DNA from: DATFLL01 sp035267785
GTDB lineage: Bacteria; Pseudomonadota; Gammaproteobacteria; DATFLL01
DNA: 24,432 nt
Reading direction: 5' to 3'
Assembly: GCA_035267785.1 (NCBI GenBank)
Contig: DATFLL010000086.1
Coordinates: 1-24,432 of the forward strand
Shown: positions 9,173 through 15,718 of the stretch, one piece after another
Layout: each line of letters opens with the position of its first letter
How positions within the stretch are numbered: the stretch's first letter is position 1
Program-made: the position numbers and the translations under genes
Notes under the pieces: generated by a model
What the model saw: only the letters and a program-made list of their open reading frames with translations
What the model was told of the DNA's origin: nothing
Database searches by the model: none

Positions 9173-9751
9173 CTATTGTTTGTAAGGCCGCTGCTTGGCA
9201 TCGATCTCGGGCATGCGCAGCACGCGCTTGCCGGGTGGTTTGGCGAGCTCGGCGCGCAGGTAGCGGGCGCGATCGGCGATCGTGGGCGGTTTATCGGGCT
9301 GCAGGCGCAGAAAGCGCGTCAGCCAGTTGGGGCCGTCGGCAAGCTTCGGGTCGAGCTTCAACGCATGCTCGTAGTCGGCCAGCGCCGCTTGGTAGTCGCC
9401 CATACGGTCGTACACGATGCCGCGATTGGCGTAGCTCGCGGCGAACTCGGGCTTCGCGGCAATGGCTCGATCGAAGGCGGCCAGCGACTCGTCCAGACGC
9501 CCCAGCTGCATCAGGCTGCGGGCCCGGCCGCGTACCGCCGGCAGCAGATCGTGGTTGGCGTGCAGCGCCTCGTCATAGTCCTGCAGGGCACTGGCGTATT
9601 CGCCGTCGGCGAACGCGCGCTCGCCGGCCTGGAAGGCGCGCTGGCCCGGGCCGACGTCGTGGAGAAAGCTGTCATAGAAGGCCCAGCCGACCCAGCTGAG
9701 GGTCAGGACAATGGCGACGTACTTGAGGGTCTTGTAGAGCCTGTCATCCAT
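9173..9751 (-). CDS. Membrane-anchored TPR-repeat protein
   Basis: This 192-residue protein has an N-terminal membrane anchor at about residues 9-26 and three tetratricopeptide repeats at roughly 36-67, 70-101 and 104-137. The repeats show clear TPR signatures such as AFADGEYASALQDYDEAL and NRGIVYDRMGDYQAALADYEHAL. A conserved-looking tail, TRFLRLQPDKPPTIADRARYLRAEL, runs to the end RPYKQ. TPRs bind other proteins, so it is probably an assembly or scaffold factor on the periplasmic face or at the inner membrane; the partner is unknown. The ATG overlaps the stop codon of the upstream 77-residue membrane protein (ATGGATGA), giving an 8-bp overlap that indicates translational coupling. It is convergent with the 55-residue gene, 35 bases away. 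Confidence 0.88.
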   Translation of the reverse strand: MDDRLYKTLKYVAIVLTLSWVGWAFYDSFLHDVGPGQRAFQAGERAFADGEYASALQDYDEALHANHDLLPAVRGRARSLMQLGRLDESLAAFDRAIAAKPEFAASYANRGIVYDRMGDYQAALADYEHALKLDPKLADGPNWLTRFLRLQPDKPPTIADRARYLRAELAKPPGKRVLRMPEIDAKQRPYKQ

Positions 9752-9977
9752 GGCCGGGTAGCCCCAGCAGCTGCACGTTGAATAGCAACGAGAATATCAG
9801 ACTCAACAGTACCGCGAGAAAGCGCGCCCGCGCCAGTTGGCCGTCGAGCTCCTCGGCGGCGAGTTCGCGCTGCAGCTTCCGCTGCAGGCGTCGCACGCTC
9901 AGGACCCAGATGAGCTTGCTGACGGGGAGGAACAACAGGGCGGTGAGAATCAGCACCGAGACGATGAAATACAGCAT
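9744..9977 (-). CDS. Uncharacterised 77-residue two-helix membrane protein
   Basis: Two hydrophobic segments, about residues 2-26 and 52-72, are joined by a highly charged helical linker (RRLQRKLQRELAAEELDGQLARAR). The shape is that of an inner-membrane hairpin with a cytoplasmic loop. It overlaps the start of the TPR gene by 8 bp, so the two are made together and may interact. It lies downstream of the symporter gene. Its sequence does not match what I know of the small symporter partners DUF485 (YjcH) or DUF4212, and a terminator-like hairpin separates it from the symporter. I cannot assign a function. Confidence 0.75.
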   Translation of the reverse strand: MLYFIVSVLILTALLFLPVSKLIWVLSVRRLQRKLQRELAAEELDGQLARARFLAVLLSLIFSLLFNVQLLGLPGHG

Positions 9978-10018
9978 GGGCGGGCGACATTCCTTCCATC
10001 GATACGACCAGCATGCCC

Positions 10019-10048
10019 AAAAGTGAGGGGAGGGCGCGGGCCCTCCCC
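10019..10048 (-). terminator. Rho-independent terminator of the symporter gene
   Basis: Arms at 10027-10035 and 10040-10048 form a perfect 9-bp GC-rich stem (GGGGAGGGC / GCCCTCCCC on the plus strand) around a four-base loop. On the minus strand the stem is followed within a few bases by a run of four T (10019-10022). It lies 24 bases past the symporter stop codon. The T run is short, so some read-through into the two small genes downstream is possible. Confidence 0.7.
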
Positions 10049-10071
10049 CTCGTTACGCATGGCCGCGAGGT

Positions 10072-12030
10072 CTACGGTTTGTCGACGTCCAGGTGGATGT
10101 CGCCGATGTCCTCGTGCAGGGCCTCGATCTCGCGTTCGGGAACCGTGGACATCTCCATCTTATAGGCGAGGAACCACATCATGCCAACGCCCAAGGCCCA
10201 CCAGATGATCTGCCACGCCCAAATGGACGGCATGCCGAGTATCCAGGTGCCGGAATTGTTCGGGTCGCCGAAGATGGTGTTGCCGATGACCGCACCCGGA
10301 CCGATGCCGAAGAAGAACCACACCAGGGTGATGATCCAGGCGGTGGGCACCAGCTTCTTCTTGGCTGCCGACAGCGTGGCGTGGTCGCGCAGAAAATTGT
10401 GAAAGCCCATGCGGTGCTCGGTCTCCGTCCGGTTCTGGGTGAAGGCCGAGACGATAACGGCGATACCGAGGTTGAAAAAGATACCCCAGCCGGCGGAGTG
10501 GATGGTCAGCGGCCAGCGGCCCCAGGCGGTGACGCCGAACCATTGCTGGCCGATGCTCTCGGTCAGTGTCACGGCGACGAGCCCCGCCACCAGTCCCCAG
10601 GTGACGCCCTGGCGGGTCAGCCAGGGCCACCAGCACACGGCGATGAGCGCGGGCCACATCTGGAAGCCGTAGGCGACGGCAAGGCCGCCGAGCAGCACCA
10701 GGGCGTCGGTGGCATGTGTGGCCACGACGAGTGCGAGCAGCACGATGATGGCGACGCCGATGCGGCCCCACAGCTTTTGCTGGCCGTGTGTCGCATTGGG
10801 CATGACGAAACGCTTGAGCAGGTCGCGCATCAGCATGCCGCCGGCCGTGGACATATAGGCGGCGCCCGTGGACTGCATGGCCGCCAGCGCGCACACCGAC
10901 AACAAGCCCACCAGCCAGGGCGCGGCGCCGGACATGAGGTTGATGAGCTGCGGGACCAGCATGCCCTGCTTGCCGGCCGAGTCCATCAGGTCCTTGCCGC
11001 CCAGGCCGGTCTGCATGACGTTGTTGACCAGGTCGGGGTGGGCCGCCATGAATTTCATGTCGGCGCCCAGGAAGTGCGAGCCCAGGCCCTGCATGGCGGT
11101 GAAGACCATCAGGATGATCCCGATGCCGAACGCCGAAGCCCAAACCTGCTGAGGAGCGAAGGGCTTTGGATTGTGGTTGGAGAATGCCCACATCGAAAAG
11201 GCCGGCGCCGACTGGATGCCCATCAGGGCGAACATGTAGGTCAGGATCATCACGCCCGTCCAGGCGCCGCCCGTCGCCTGGGTCCCCGCGCTGACGAACT
11301 GGATGACGCCGGGAATGGCGACGTAGTGGCTGTAGCCGTCGGGCGTGCGCTTGGTATCGAACTGCGCCAGCGCGGCGATGCCCTCGTTCAACCGGCTCCA
11401 GCCGCCGACGTAGTAGACGGCGATGATGCCGATGGCGACGATGCCCAGGGCCAGCAGAATCGCTTGCATGGTATCGACGTAGGCCACGGCCCGCAGGCCG
11501 CCGGTGGCCACGTAGATGAGCACGACCGCCGAGAGCAGCCACATGCCGGTTTCCACACCTAACATGCCGTCGGTGAGTACGTTGAACAGGAAGCCCGAGG
11601 CGCGCAGCTGTATCCCCAGATAGGGTATCGAGAAGATTAGGGCCACCAGGACGGTCAGCAGTCGAACGGCGTCGGACTTGAAGTAGGTGGCGAGCATCTC
11701 ACCGGGTGTGACAAAACCAAAGCGTTTGCCGAGCATCCACTGGCGCTTGAGGAAGATGACGCCGGTGAACGGGATGGTGATGGCGTAGAAGGAAGCGTAG
11801 GCGTACTGGAAGCCGTCGCGGTAGATCAAGCCCGGATGGCCCATGAAGGTCCAGCCCGAGAACGAGGTGGCGGTGGCCGCCAGCACGAATACCCAGAGGG
11901 ATATCTTGCGGCCGGCGATGAAGTAGTCCGATGCGGTCTTGGCGGATATGGCGCCTTTGATGCCCCAGAAGATGCAATATCCCCAGTACAGTGCAACGAA
12001 TATGAACAGCCAGACAATCTTCGCATCCAT
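10072..12030 (-). CDS. Sodium:solute symporter (SSS/SLC5 family), probable carboxylate transporter
   Basis: This is an inner-membrane Na+-coupled carrier of 652 residues with the LeuT-fold SSS layout of about 13 core helices. Family landmarks include SDYFIAGRKIS after TM1, ATATSFSGWTFMG (part of the sodium site), IYVATGGLRAVAYVDTMQ, and AAMQSTGAAYMSTAGGML, which corresponds to the second sodium-site helix. It is longer than ActP (~550). About 110 extra C-terminal residues carry two more hydrophobic segments and an acidic tail ending DVDKP. The substrate cannot be read from sequence. The nearby acs and exonuclease/DUF294 pair point to acetate or another short carboxylate, by inference. The ATG is preceded by a GAGGGGG box at a normal distance. 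No DUF485 or DUF4212 small partner gene is adjacent, and the gene appears to be transcribed alone, with an AT-rich control region upstream and a terminator downstream. Confidence 0.93.
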   Translation of the reverse strand: MDAKIVWLFIFVALYWGYCIFWGIKGAISAKTASDYFIAGRKISLWVFVLAATATSFSGWTFMGHPGLIYRDGFQYAYASFYAITIPFTGVIFLKRQWMLGKRFGFVTPGEMLATYFKSDAVRLLTVLVALIFSIPYLGIQLRASGFLFNVLTDGMLGVETGMWLLSAVVLIYVATGGLRAVAYVDTMQAILLALGIVAIGIIAVYYVGGWSRLNEGIAALAQFDTKRTPDGYSHYVAIPGVIQFVSAGTQATGGAWTGVMILTYMFALMGIQSAPAFSMWAFSNHNPKPFAPQQVWASAFGIGIILMVFTAMQGLGSHFLGADMKFMAAHPDLVNNVMQTGLGGKDLMDSAGKQGMLVPQLINLMSGAAPWLVGLLSVCALAAMQSTGAAYMSTAGGMLMRDLLKRFVMPNATHGQQKLWGRIGVAIIVLLALVVATHATDALVLLGGLAVAYGFQMWPALIAVCWWPWLTRQGVTWGLVAGLVAVTLTESIGQQWFGVTAWGRWPLTIHSAGWGIFFNLGIAVIVSAFTQNRTETEHRMGFHNFLRDHATLSAAKKKLVPTAWIITLVWFFFGIGPGAVIGNTIFGDPNNSGTWILGMPSIWAWQIIWWALGVGMMWFLAYKMEMSTVPEREIEALHEDIGDIHLDVDKP

Positions 12031-12158
12031 TGGAAGGCCCCCTCAGTTTCTTTATGTATGTCTGTGGGCTTGACTGCGCTCCCCTGCATGGCCGTTCGAC
12101 CCGGACCGCCAGCGCGGTCCCGCTTCCCGCCGGGCGGGTCGGGCGACACTTCCAGAGA

Positions 12159-12164
12159 AGTATA
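12159..12164 (-). promoter_or_regulatory. Candidate -10 element of the symporter promoter
   Basis: TATACT is read on the minus strand with transcription expected near 12152. There is no recognisable -35 at 16-18 bases, which would fit a promoter that depends on an activator bound in the AT-rich block just upstream. Confidence 0.4.
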
Positions 12165-12226
12165 GACATCAAAAACGCGTTAAGGCGGGAAAATTTCGAG
12201 GTAAATGAATTAGTTATTAATTATAT

Positions 12227-12240
12227 TAATCAATTGATTA
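12227..12240. promoter_or_regulatory. Perfect 14-bp palindrome, possible operator
   Basis: TAATCAATTGATTA is identical to its reverse complement. It sits in the AT-rich block, centred about 81 bases upstream of the expected symporter transcription start, a usual place for an activator dimer site. No second copy was noticed elsewhere in the window. The binding protein is unknown. Confidence 0.45.
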
Positions 12241-12317
12241 TTGCTTGCACACTGACGAGCGAACGCCTCGGCAGCCGGGCGGGTCGCCGGGGTTCGGAAT
12301 AAGGGGAGAGCGTTGTG

Positions 12318-12773
12318 TTAGCCGGCAGCGAATAGGCGCTGCCACCAGCGCCGCCGGTTGCCCGGCGGTGGCATGGCTACCGGGAGATCGGCCGGTTTGA
12401 GCTTTGAGAGTATCCAGCCGGGAAAGGGCGGCGGGGCCCCGCTCGAACCGCAGACGGCGCCGAGGTTATTGGGGTCGTAGATCTTGATGAAGCTGGGCCG
12501 TTCACGGTCGTCTGCGTAGACGATGCCGCAGTAGTCTTCATCGTGCTCGGTTCGCAGCAGGGCGTCGATTTCGACGATGAAGGTCTCGAGCTGTTCCGCC
12601 GTGGCGGGGGTCTCGGGCGGGGGTTCGCCGACGGCGTAAATGTACCAGTCGGTATCGGATTTGCCGTCGATCTGTGCGCGCAGGGTGTCCCACAGGCCGT
12701 CCAGCTGCGGCCAGCGCAGCATGTTTATGAAGCTGCCCCGATAGGCCTGGAGAAAATCCTGCGTGTTGGTCAT
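12318..12773 (-). CDS. Conserved hypothetical protein (151 residues)
   Basis: I know similar proteins only as uncharacterised gammaproteobacterial proteins. The product is soluble, with no signal peptide or membrane segment. It starts with a polar helix (TNTQDFLQAYRGSFINMLRWPQLDGLW). The central region has YIYAVGEPPPETP, then EHDEDYCGIVYADDRERPSFIKIYDPNNLGAVCGSSG, then a proline-rich PPPFPGWILSKLKP. The tail is basic (GNRRRWWQRLF). The ATG at 12773 has an AGGAG box twelve bases upstream, slightly far. It lies on the same strand as gluQ, 114 bases after the gluQ stop codon, so it may be co-transcribed. The function is unknown. Confidence 0.8.
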   Translation of the reverse strand: MTNTQDFLQAYRGSFINMLRWPQLDGLWDTLRAQIDGKSDTDWYIYAVGEPPPETPATAEQLETFIVEIDALLRTEHDEDYCGIVYADDRERPSFIKIYDPNNLGAVCGSSGAPPPFPGWILSKLKPADLPVAMPPPGNRRRWWQRLFAAG

Positions 12774-12887
12774 CGGCGAATCGGACTCCTGCTTCGGGTT
12801 TCGGGTCTGCCTGACGAGGCCTGCGGCCAGCGCCGTTCCATTCTGCCGCCTCGCGCGCCCGGTGTCGACGATCCCGCGCGCCGGCCC

Positions 12888-13835
12888 CTAGCGGGCGGCA
12901 GCGGCCGGGTCGAGTGCCTGCTGCGTCCTGTGCCGGGCGACCGCCTCGGGGCGCCAGTGTTCGAAGGCCCAGGTCCAGAGCTCGTCCAGGGACGCGCGGC
13001 GCAGCTGGGCGGGTGGTGCCTGGCCGAGGAACCGCAGCGCCGCCCACAGGCTTGGGACCGGGTCGGCCGGGTCGAGGGCCGGTGCGCCCGTTTGTTTGCT
13101 CAGTTTCTCGCCGCTCGCATTGACCGCGACCGGGACGTGGGCGTAGCGGGGTGTAGGCAGCCCCAGCAGATGCTGCAAATGTACCTGGCGGGCGGTGGAG
13201 TCGAGCAGATCCGCGCCGCGCACGACATCGGTGATGCCCTGGGCTGCGTCGTCGACGACCACCGCGAGCTGATAGGCGAACAGCCCGTCGGCACGGCGCA
13301 GCACGAAGTCGCCCACCTGCTCTTCGAGGTCCTGGCGCTGGGTTCCCTGCCAGGCGTCGTCGACCGTGATGCGCGCGCCTTCGGTCAGGGCTCGCAGGGT
13401 GCGACCGCGGCGCCCGTCGGGCGGCCCGCCCCGGCAGGTCCCCGGATAGTAGTCCGGCGGGCGGTAGGGGCCGCGGGCGGCGGCGATCTCCTTGCGGCTG
13501 CAGGCGCAGGCGTAAATCAGGCCGTCGGCGCGCAGGGCATCGAGGGCGGCCTCATAGGCATCCGACCGGCGGCTTTGATAGACGACCGACTCATCCCAGC
13601 TCAGGCCGTAGGCATCCAGCGCGCGAAGAATGGCGTCGGCGGCGCCGGCGACCTCGCGCGGGGGATCGATGTCCTCCATACGCACCAGCCAGAGCCCGCC
13701 GCGGCGCCGTGCCTCCAGGAAACTGGCAACGGCGGCCACCAGCGAGCCGAAGTGCAGGGGCCCGGTGGGCGAGGGGGCGAAGCGCCCGCGGTAATCCGAG
13801 GGGCGAGTCTTGAGGGAAGAGGTGCGTGTGCTCAC
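12888..13835 (-). CDS. gluQ: Glutamyl-Q tRNA(Asp) synthetase
   Basis: GluQ (YadB) attaches glutamate to the queuosine base at position 34 of tRNA-Asp. It is a paralogue of GluRS that lacks the anticodon-binding domain. The 315-residue length fits the family. The HIGH-type motif is PTGPLHFGS (23-31) and the KMSKS-type motif is GEKLSKQT, with KLSKQ at 244-248. Zinc ligands are probably Cys110, Cys112, a Tyr near 124-130 and Cys134 (CACSRKE ... YYPGTCRGG). The start used is GTG 13835, with no strong ribosome-binding site; the conserved domain begins about 16 residues in, so a slightly later start is possible. The gene follows the nitroreductase by 33 bases on the same strand. Its substrate is queuosine-modified tRNA; queF, in the queuosine pathway, is also in this window about 6.5 kb away. 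Confidence 0.95.
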   Translation of the reverse strand: MSTRTSSLKTRPSDYRGRFAPSPTGPLHFGSLVAAVASFLEARRRGGLWLVRMEDIDPPREVAGAADAILRALDAYGLSWDESVVYQSRRSDAYEAALDALRADGLIYACACSRKEIAAARGPYRPPDYYPGTCRGGPPDGRRGRTLRALTEGARITVDDAWQGTQRQDLEEQVGDFVLRRADGLFAYQLAVVVDDAAQGITDVVRGADLLDSTARQVHLQHLLGLPTPRYAHVPVAVNASGEKLSKQTGAPALDPADPVPSLWAALRFLGQAPPAQLRRASLDELWTWAFEHWRPEAVARHRTQQALDPAAAAR

Positions 13836-13845
13836 CGGACTGCAT

Positions 13846-13862
13846 CCGCGTCGCCGACGCGG
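13846..13862. other. Short hairpin between the nitroreductase and gluQ genes
   Basis: A perfect 7-bp GC stem (CCGCGTC / GACGCGG) with a three-base loop fills most of the 33-base gap upstream of the gluQ start. There is no T run, so it is not a typical terminator. It could be chance in GC-rich DNA, or could affect gluQ translation. Confidence 0.3.
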
Positions 13863-13868
13863 GGTTGG

Positions 13869-14534
13869 TCAGTCGTACCAGCGCGTGAAGGTTTCCACGG
13901 GCTCGCGTTCCAGGCGGAAGCCGTTGACCGGGGCGTCGGGGTCCGCATGGCCGAGCGACATGCCGCAGACCACCGCCAGATCGTCGCCGAGCCCCAGCTG
14001 CTCGCGCACCAGATCCGGGTATTCGGCGAGAGAGGCCTGTGGACACGTGGCCAGGCCCTCGTCCAGGGCGGCCAGCATGACGTTCTGGATGAACATGCCC
14101 AGGTCGAGCCAGGAGCCCTTGGCCAGGCGCCGTTCGATAAAGAACAACAGCCCGACCGGCGCGCCGAAGAATTCATAATTGCGGTACCAGGCGGCCTTGC
14201 GCTCATCCTTGTCTTCGCGCCCGATCCCGAGGGCCCCGTACAGGGCGAGGCCGCAGTCGCGGCGGCGCGTCTTGTAGGGCTCGAACCACTCGGTCGGGTA
14301 ATAGTCGTAGTCGGGGTTTTCGGCCTGACCGGCCTCGCGGGCCGCGATGATGGCTTCGCTCAGCCGGCGCTGAGTCTTGCCGGTGAGTACCGCGACTTGC
14401 CAGGGCTGGGAGTTGACGCCCGAGGGGGCCCAGCGCGCCGCATCGAGGATCGCCTGGACCGTCTCGCGCGCGACGGGCCTGTCGAGAAAAGCGCGAACGC
14501 AGTGACGTGCACGTATGGCTTGCGAAACCTCCAT
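13869..14534 (-). CDS. Nitroreductase-family FMN oxidoreductase
   Basis: This 221-residue protein is an FMN-dependent NAD(P)H oxidoreductase of the nitroreductase superfamily; the natural substrate cannot be read from sequence. The FMN phosphate-binding arginine region is RARHCVRAF (8-16), followed by AARWAPSGVNSQPWQVAVL, the family hallmark. The second half shows WLDLGMFIQNVMLAALDEGLATCPQ and the C-terminal GMSLGHADPDAPVNGFRLEREPV, typical of the group that includes nitrobenzoate and nitrophenol reductases. The ATG has a strong GGAGG box five bases upstream. It is divergent from the DUF3579 gene and is the first of a probable transcript with gluQ. Confidence 0.93.
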   Translation of the reverse strand: MEVSQAIRARHCVRAFLDRPVARETVQAILDAARWAPSGVNSQPWQVAVLTGKTQRRLSEAIIAAREAGQAENPDYDYYPTEWFEPYKTRRRDCGLALYGALGIGREDKDERKAAWYRNYEFFGAPVGLLFFIERRLAKGSWLDLGMFIQNVMLAALDEGLATCPQASLAEYPDLVREQLGLGDDLAVVCGMSLGHADPDAPVNGFRLEREPVETFTRWYD

Positions 14535-14669
14535 CAGATCCTCCGTCTCAATATCATGTTGTTGGCACGGCTCCTATACTGTGGATTGACGGGCCGGCAC
14601 CGCACAGCCGATGCATGCGGAATTCGCCGGCGGTCCACTCACCTTAACATGCCGCGGGGTAGCTCAACG
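14535..14669 (+). promoter_or_regulatory. Divergent promoter region, nitroreductase / DUF3579 gene
   Basis: A plus-strand -10-like TATACT lies at 14575-14580, about 90 bases before the DUF3579 start. No good -35 is at standard spacing. It shares GCTCCTATACT with the acs upstream region, which may be coincidence. No nitroreductase promoter stands out on the other strand. Confidence 0.3.
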
Positions 14670-14984
14670 ATGGAGGACAAGGGTCGACTGGTCATCGAGG
14701 GGATCCGGGACGACGGGGGGCGGTTTCGCCCGAGCGACTGGTCCGAACGGATAGCGGCGACATTGGCGCGATTCGGTCCGGATCACCGCCTGCATTACTC
14801 GGACGCCGTCCATCCCTGTGTCATCGGTGGCACCAAGTGCCTGGTCGTCGAGCGCGGCCTGCGCCTGGACGACCCGGCGGCCTTTGAGTTCATCATGGAA
14901 TTTGCCCGCGCCAACGGACTGCGAGTACTCGAGGACCGGCGCCAGGAGGAGCGCCCGATCGGGCACAACCGGCGGCACGGCTGA
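14670..14984 (+). CDS. DUF3579 family protein
   Basis: This 104-residue soluble protein matches the DUF3579 pattern known from beta- and gammaproteobacteria. LVIEGIRDDGGRFRPSDWSERIA is followed by FGPDHRLHYSDAVHPCVIGGTKCLVVERGL and then FEFIMEFARANGLRVLED. The family has been structurally studied but has no assigned function that I know of. ATG 14670 is preferred because the domain starts there; an in-frame ATG seven codons upstream (14649) is also possible, and neither has a strong ribosome-binding site. The C-terminus is polar and basic. It converges on dksA with 47 bases between stop codons. Confidence 0.88.
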   Translation: MEDKGRLVIEGIRDDGGRFRPSDWSERIAATLARFGPDHRLHYSDAVHPCVIGGTKCLVVERGLRLDDPAAFEFIMEFARANGLRVLEDRRQEERPIGHNRRHG

Positions 14985-14990
14985 TTCCCC

Positions 14991-15013
14991 GGCTCGCCCG
15001 GGGAGGGCGAGCC
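14991..15013. terminator. Hairpin between convergent DUF3579 and dksA genes
   Basis: A perfect 9-bp stem (GGCTCGCCC / GGGCGAGCC) with a five-base loop lies between the two stop codons. Neither side has a T run, so it may act as a weak bidirectional terminator or as a 3'-end stabiliser. Confidence 0.5.
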
Positions 15014-15031
15014 CGCAGGTCCGGGGGCGCG

Positions 15032-15718
15032 TCAGCCCATCTGTTTTTCGCGGATCTCGTCGAGCGTCTTGCAGTCGATGCACAGCGTCGCCGTCGGGCG
15101 GGCCTCCAGGCGACGGATGCCGATTTCCACGCCGCAGATCTCGCAGTAACCGTACTCGCCCTCTTCCAGGTCGTTGAGCGACTCGTCGATCTTCTTGATG
15201 AGCTTGCGCTCGCGATCGCGCGTGCGCAGTTCCATCGTGAACTCCGACTCCTGGGTGGCGCGGTCATTCGGATCGGGGAAGTTGGCGGCCTCGTCCTGCA
15301 TGTGATGCACCGTCCGGTCGACCTCCTCCATTAATTCCCGCTTCCACGACTCCAGGATGTGGCGGAAATGCGCCACCTGTTTGTCGTTCATGTATTCCTC
15401 GCCCTTCTTCTCGACGTAGGGCGTGAATTTCTTGAAACCGGACAGCGCCGAGCTCTCGCCCGTGCCAGCCGGCTTCTTGGCGGGGGTCTTTTTGGCCGTC
15501 GACTTCTTGGCCGGCACCTTTTTGGCCGCGGGCTTCTTCGCCGGCGCCTTTTTGGCCGCGGGCTTCTTGGCCGGCGCCTTCTTTGCGCTGGATTTCTTCG
15601 CCGGCGCCTTCTTGGCCGTGGACTTCTTCTTGGAAGTCGACTTACCGGTGGCCTTCTTGGCGGTCGTCTTCTTCTTCGAAGACGTGGCCTTGGCGCTGGA
15701 CTTCTTCTTAGCGGGCAT
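15032..15718 (-). CDS. dksA: RNA polymerase-binding transcription factor DksA with lysine-rich N-terminal extension
   Basis: DksA binds in the RNA polymerase secondary channel and, with ppGpp, represses rRNA-type promoters and activates biosynthetic ones. Residues about 95-228 are a full canonical DksA. They include GEEYMNDKQVAHFRHIL, a coiled coil whose tip DPNDRAT carries Asp149, Asp152 and Ala154 (the DxxDxA motif), the RDRERKLIKKI helix, and a four-cysteine zinc site (Cys192, 195, 213, 216). The conserved end is TLDEIREKQMG. The first ~85 residues are unusual: almost only Lys, Ala, Ser, Thr and Pro, like histone H1 or AlgP tails, with five exact-period decapeptides. E. coli DksA is 151 residues. 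The ATG at 15718 has an AGGAGA box seven bases upstream, so the extension is translated. The identity is firm; the role of the tail is unknown, with DNA or RNA binding as an inference. Confidence 0.97.
   Translation of the reverse strand: MPAKKKSSAKATSSKKKTTAKKATGKSTSKKKSTAKKAPAKKSSAKKAPAKKPAAKKAPAKKPAAKKVPAKKSTAKKTPAKKPAGTGESSALSGFKKFTPYVEKKGEEYMNDKQVAHFRHILESWKRELMEEVDRTVHHMQDEAANFPDPNDRATQESEFTMELRTRDRERKLIKKIDESLNDLEEGEYGYCEICGVEIGIRRLEARPTATLCIDCKTLDEIREKQMG
15479..15628 (-). repeat. Five tandem 30-bp units encoding KKxxAKKxPA in dksA
   Basis: Residues 31-80 of DksA are five decapeptides: KKSTAKKAPA, KKSSAKKAPA, KKPAAKKAPA, KKPAAKKVPA and KKSTAKKTPA. The DNA units are similar but not identical. 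Upstream residues 1-30 are lysine-rich without the strict period. Such in-frame tandem units can vary in number between strains. Confidence 0.9.

Larger units (their letters stand above)
12031..12317. other. AT-rich control region upstream of the symporter
   Basis: These 287 bases contain no convincing gene. The middle part, about 12175-12250, is strongly AT-rich in an otherwise GC-rich window. It contains a candidate -10 for the symporter, a perfect palindrome, and flanking copies of a GC-rich 12-mer. The leader from the -10 to the ATG is about 130 bases and GC-rich. Confidence 0.65.

Noticed and set aside
9744..9977. 77-residue protein as the DUF485 or DUF4212 small subunit of the symporter
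   Set aside because: Sequence landmarks of those families are absent, and a terminator lies between the genes.
10093..11562. 489-codon plus-strand frame opposite the symporter
   Set aside because: Histidine/aspartate-rich composition is the mirror of a membrane protein; no start signals or domains.
12543..14640. Long plus-strand open frame leading into the DUF3579 gene
   Set aside because: The part before 14649 is antisense to gluQ and the nitroreductase; only the last 104 codons look like a protein.
15479..15628. Tandem 30-bp units as a CRISPR-like array
   Set aside because: There are no unique spacers; the units are continuous and in frame within dksA.
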